Origin: an uncultured Bacilli bacterium
GTDB lineage: Bacteria; Bacillota_I; Bacilli_A; RF39; UBA660
Direction of reading: 5' to 3'
DNA length: 15,323 nucleotides
NCBI GenBank assembly: GCA_944363695.1
Contig: CALVUW010000011.1
Coordinates: forward strand, 1-15,323
Shown here: piece after piece, positions 13,954 through 15,323 of the stretch
How positions within the stretch are numbered: position 1 is the first letter of the stretch
Layout: every line of letters begins with the position of its first letter
The notes under the pieces: model-generated
What the model saw: the letters and a program-made list of their open reading frames with translations, nothing else
Told to the model about the DNA's origin: nothing
Database searches by the model: none
Made by a program: the position numbers and the translations under genes

Positions 13954-15323
13954 TTAATTTCCGCTTTTCTTAATAATTTCTTCAGCAATACTTTTTGGTA
14001 CTTCTTCATAATGATCAAAGAACATTACAAAGTTACCACGTCCTTGGGTATTACTACGTAGGCTAGTAGCATATCCAAACATTTCTTTTAATGGAACCAA
14101 AGCTGATAATTTTACAACATTTCCAAGACTTTCTTGTCCAAGTGGACGCCCACGACGAGAAGTTAAATCGCCCATAACATTACCAAAATATTCATCTGGT
14201 GTTGTTACGTCAACCTTCATGATTGGTTCAAGTAATACAGCTTGACATTTATTCTTAGCTTCTTTTAATGCTAAGCTTGCTGCAATCTTGAAAGCCATTT
14301 CACTAGAGTCTACATCATGGTAAGAACCATCATATAATGTTGCTTTGATATCAATCATTGGATATCCAGCAAGAATACCTGTTTGCATAGCCTCTTGTAA
14401 TCCTTTATCAACAACTGGAATATATTCACGAGGAACAACGCCACCTACGATTTGATCAACAAATTCATAGCCTTTGTCTGGATTTGGTTCAAAACGAACC
14501 CATACATGTCCATATTGTCCACGTCCACCAGATTGTTTGATATATTTACCTTCACATTCTCCCGCAACTTTAATCGTTTCACGGTAAGAAACTTGAGGTG
14601 CACCAACATTTGCTTCCACATGGAATTCACGTTTCATACGATCCACTAAAACATCAAGATGTAATTCACCCATACCGGCAATAACTGTTTGACCAGTTTC
14701 ATGATCAGTATGAACTTTAAATGTTGGATCTTCTTCTGCAAGTTTTTGTAAAGCAATTGCCATTTTATCTTGGTCTGCTTTTGATTTTGGTTCTACAGCT
14801 AGTTCAATAACTGGCTCTGGAACATTAAGCTTTTCCAAAATAATTGGCTTTTTCTCATCACATAAAGTATCACCAGTAGTTGTATTCTTAAGTCCAACAG
14901 CCGCAGCAATATCTCCTGTGTAAACATCTGTAATTTCTTTACGGTTATTGGCATGCATTTGTAGGATACGACCAATTCGCTCTTTACTATCTTTCGTTGA
15001 GTTTAATACATAACTACCACTTGATAAGTGTCCAGAGTAAACTCTAAAGAAAGTTAAACGTCCAACAAATGGATCAGTCATTACTTTAAATGCTAATGCA
15101 CTGAATGGTTCATTATCACTTGGATGACGAACTTCTTCCTCACCTTTTAAATTGTGTCCTTTTACTTCTTTAATATCTAATGGACTAGGTAAATAATCAA
15201 TAACAGCATCTAGTAATGGTTTAATACCCATATTACCTAAAGCAGTACCACACATAACTGGGAAAAATTTAGCTGCAAGGCATCCTTTACGGATAGCACG
15301 TTTAATCATTTCAACGGTTACTT
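13954..15323 (-). CDS. fusA: Translation elongation factor EF-G, C-terminal two thirds (5' end outside window)
   Basis: EF-G uses GTP to move tRNA and mRNA through the ribosome and, with the recycling factor, splits ribosomes. About 456 residues are present; the frame runs to the right edge without a start, and the methionine at 15309 is internal (VTVEMIKRAIRKG aligns with the region just after the GTPase domain). Seen are the end of the G domain (FFPVMCGTALGNMGIKPLLDAV, YLPSP), domain II (PFSALAFKVMTDPFVGRLTFFRVYSG), domain III (EEDPTFKVHTDHETGQTVIAGMGELHLDV), domain IV (KQSGGRGQYGHVW) and domain V (PLKEMFGYATSLRSNTQGRGNFVM). The stop is TAA at 13956-13954. The order fusA-tuf is that of the str operon; the GTPase motifs themselves lie outside the window. 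Confidence 0.97.
   Translation of the reverse strand, partial: VTVEMIKRAIRKGCLAAKFFPVMCGTALGNMGIKPLLDAVIDYLPSPLDIKEVKGHNLKGEEEVRHPSDNEPFSALAFKVMTDPFVGRLTFFRVYSGHLSSGSYVLNSTKDSKERIGRILQMHANNRKEITDVYTGDIAAAVGLKNTTTGDTLCDEKKPIILEKLNVPEPVIELAVEPKSKADQDKMAIALQKLAEEDPTFKVHTDHETGQTVIAGMGELHLDVLVDRMKREFHVEANVGAPQVSYRETIKVAGECEGKYIKQSGGRGQYGHVWVRFEPNPDKGYEFVDQIVGGVVPREYIPVVDKGLQEAMQTGILAGYPMIDIKATLYDGSYHDVDSSEMAFKIAASLALKEAKNKCQAVLLEPIMKVDVTTPDEYFGNVMGDLTSRRGRPLGQESLGNVVKLSALVPLKEMFGYATSLRSNTQGRGNFVMFFDHYEEVPKSIAEEIIKKSGN

Noticed and set aside
5850..13956. Mycoplasma-type code (TGA as Trp) for this AT-rich genome
   Set aside because: TGA ends several genes at sensible places (dockerin gene, 113-residue gene, small membrane protein), and tryptophans in conserved positions use TGG.
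1..15323. tRNA genes, CRISPR arrays, insertion sequences or attachment sites
   Set aside because: No cloverleaf-like blocks, evenly spaced short repeats, transposase genes or terminal inverted repeats were seen on either strand.

Overview
The window is AT-rich DNA from a Gram-positive, low-GC bacterium, most likely an uncultured or anaerobic member of the Bacillota (Bacilli or Erysipelotrichia-like). The reasons are: strong AGGAGG-type ribosome binding sites on almost every gene; short, tightly packed operons with 1-8 base gaps and overlaps; a FemX-type peptidoglycan bridge enzyme; a 2Fe desulfoferrodoxin (anaerobe or microaerophile oxygen defence); and the secG-rnr-smpB-ssrA order typical of Firmicutes. 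TGA is used as a true stop by several genes, so the code is the standard bacterial one and not the Mycoplasma code. The taxon is an inference. All genes but one are on the minus strand.

Reading the minus strand from the right edge: fusA (EF-G, 5' part outside the window) is followed by tuf (EF-Tu) with its own promoter and a terminator. A small membrane-anchored protein of unknown function comes next; its promoter lies directly against the tuf terminator. It converges on the only plus-strand gene, femX, across a shared bidirectional hairpin. femX and murD, both cell wall genes, diverge from a 111-base spacer with two back-to-back promoters. The murD operon runs murD - unknown 113-residue protein - eno - desulfoferrodoxin, with overlapping or almost touching ends, and stops at a clear hairpin terminator.

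Next comes the accessory part (about 4.2-7.2 kb): two genes overlapping by ATGA. The first carries Listeria-Bacteroides (InlB B) repeats and a C-terminal dockerin-like module. The second has a signal peptide, a cohesin-like domain, four cadherin-like beta-sandwich repeats and a C-terminal membrane anchor. I read these as a dedicated surface-display pair, in which the anchored protein could hold the dockerin protein on the cell. The dockerin gene, however, is cut at its 5' end: it starts inside a repeat, has no signal peptide, and its only good start (ATG plus AGGT-type site) is out of frame by one base at a six-A run.

The left third is an RNA and translation quality-control operon: secG, rnr (RNase R), a CapA-like membrane-anchored protein, smpB, and finally the first 58 bases of ssrA (tmRNA) under its own promoter, running off the left edge. 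RNase R, SmpB and tmRNA act together in ribosome rescue and in removing the faulty mRNA. The CapA-like gene between rnr and smpB is the unusual member.

I found no transposase, CRISPR array, tRNA, rRNA or integration site, and no gene-free stretch longer than 300 bases. The most unusual content is the cohesin/dockerin pair with its broken start.
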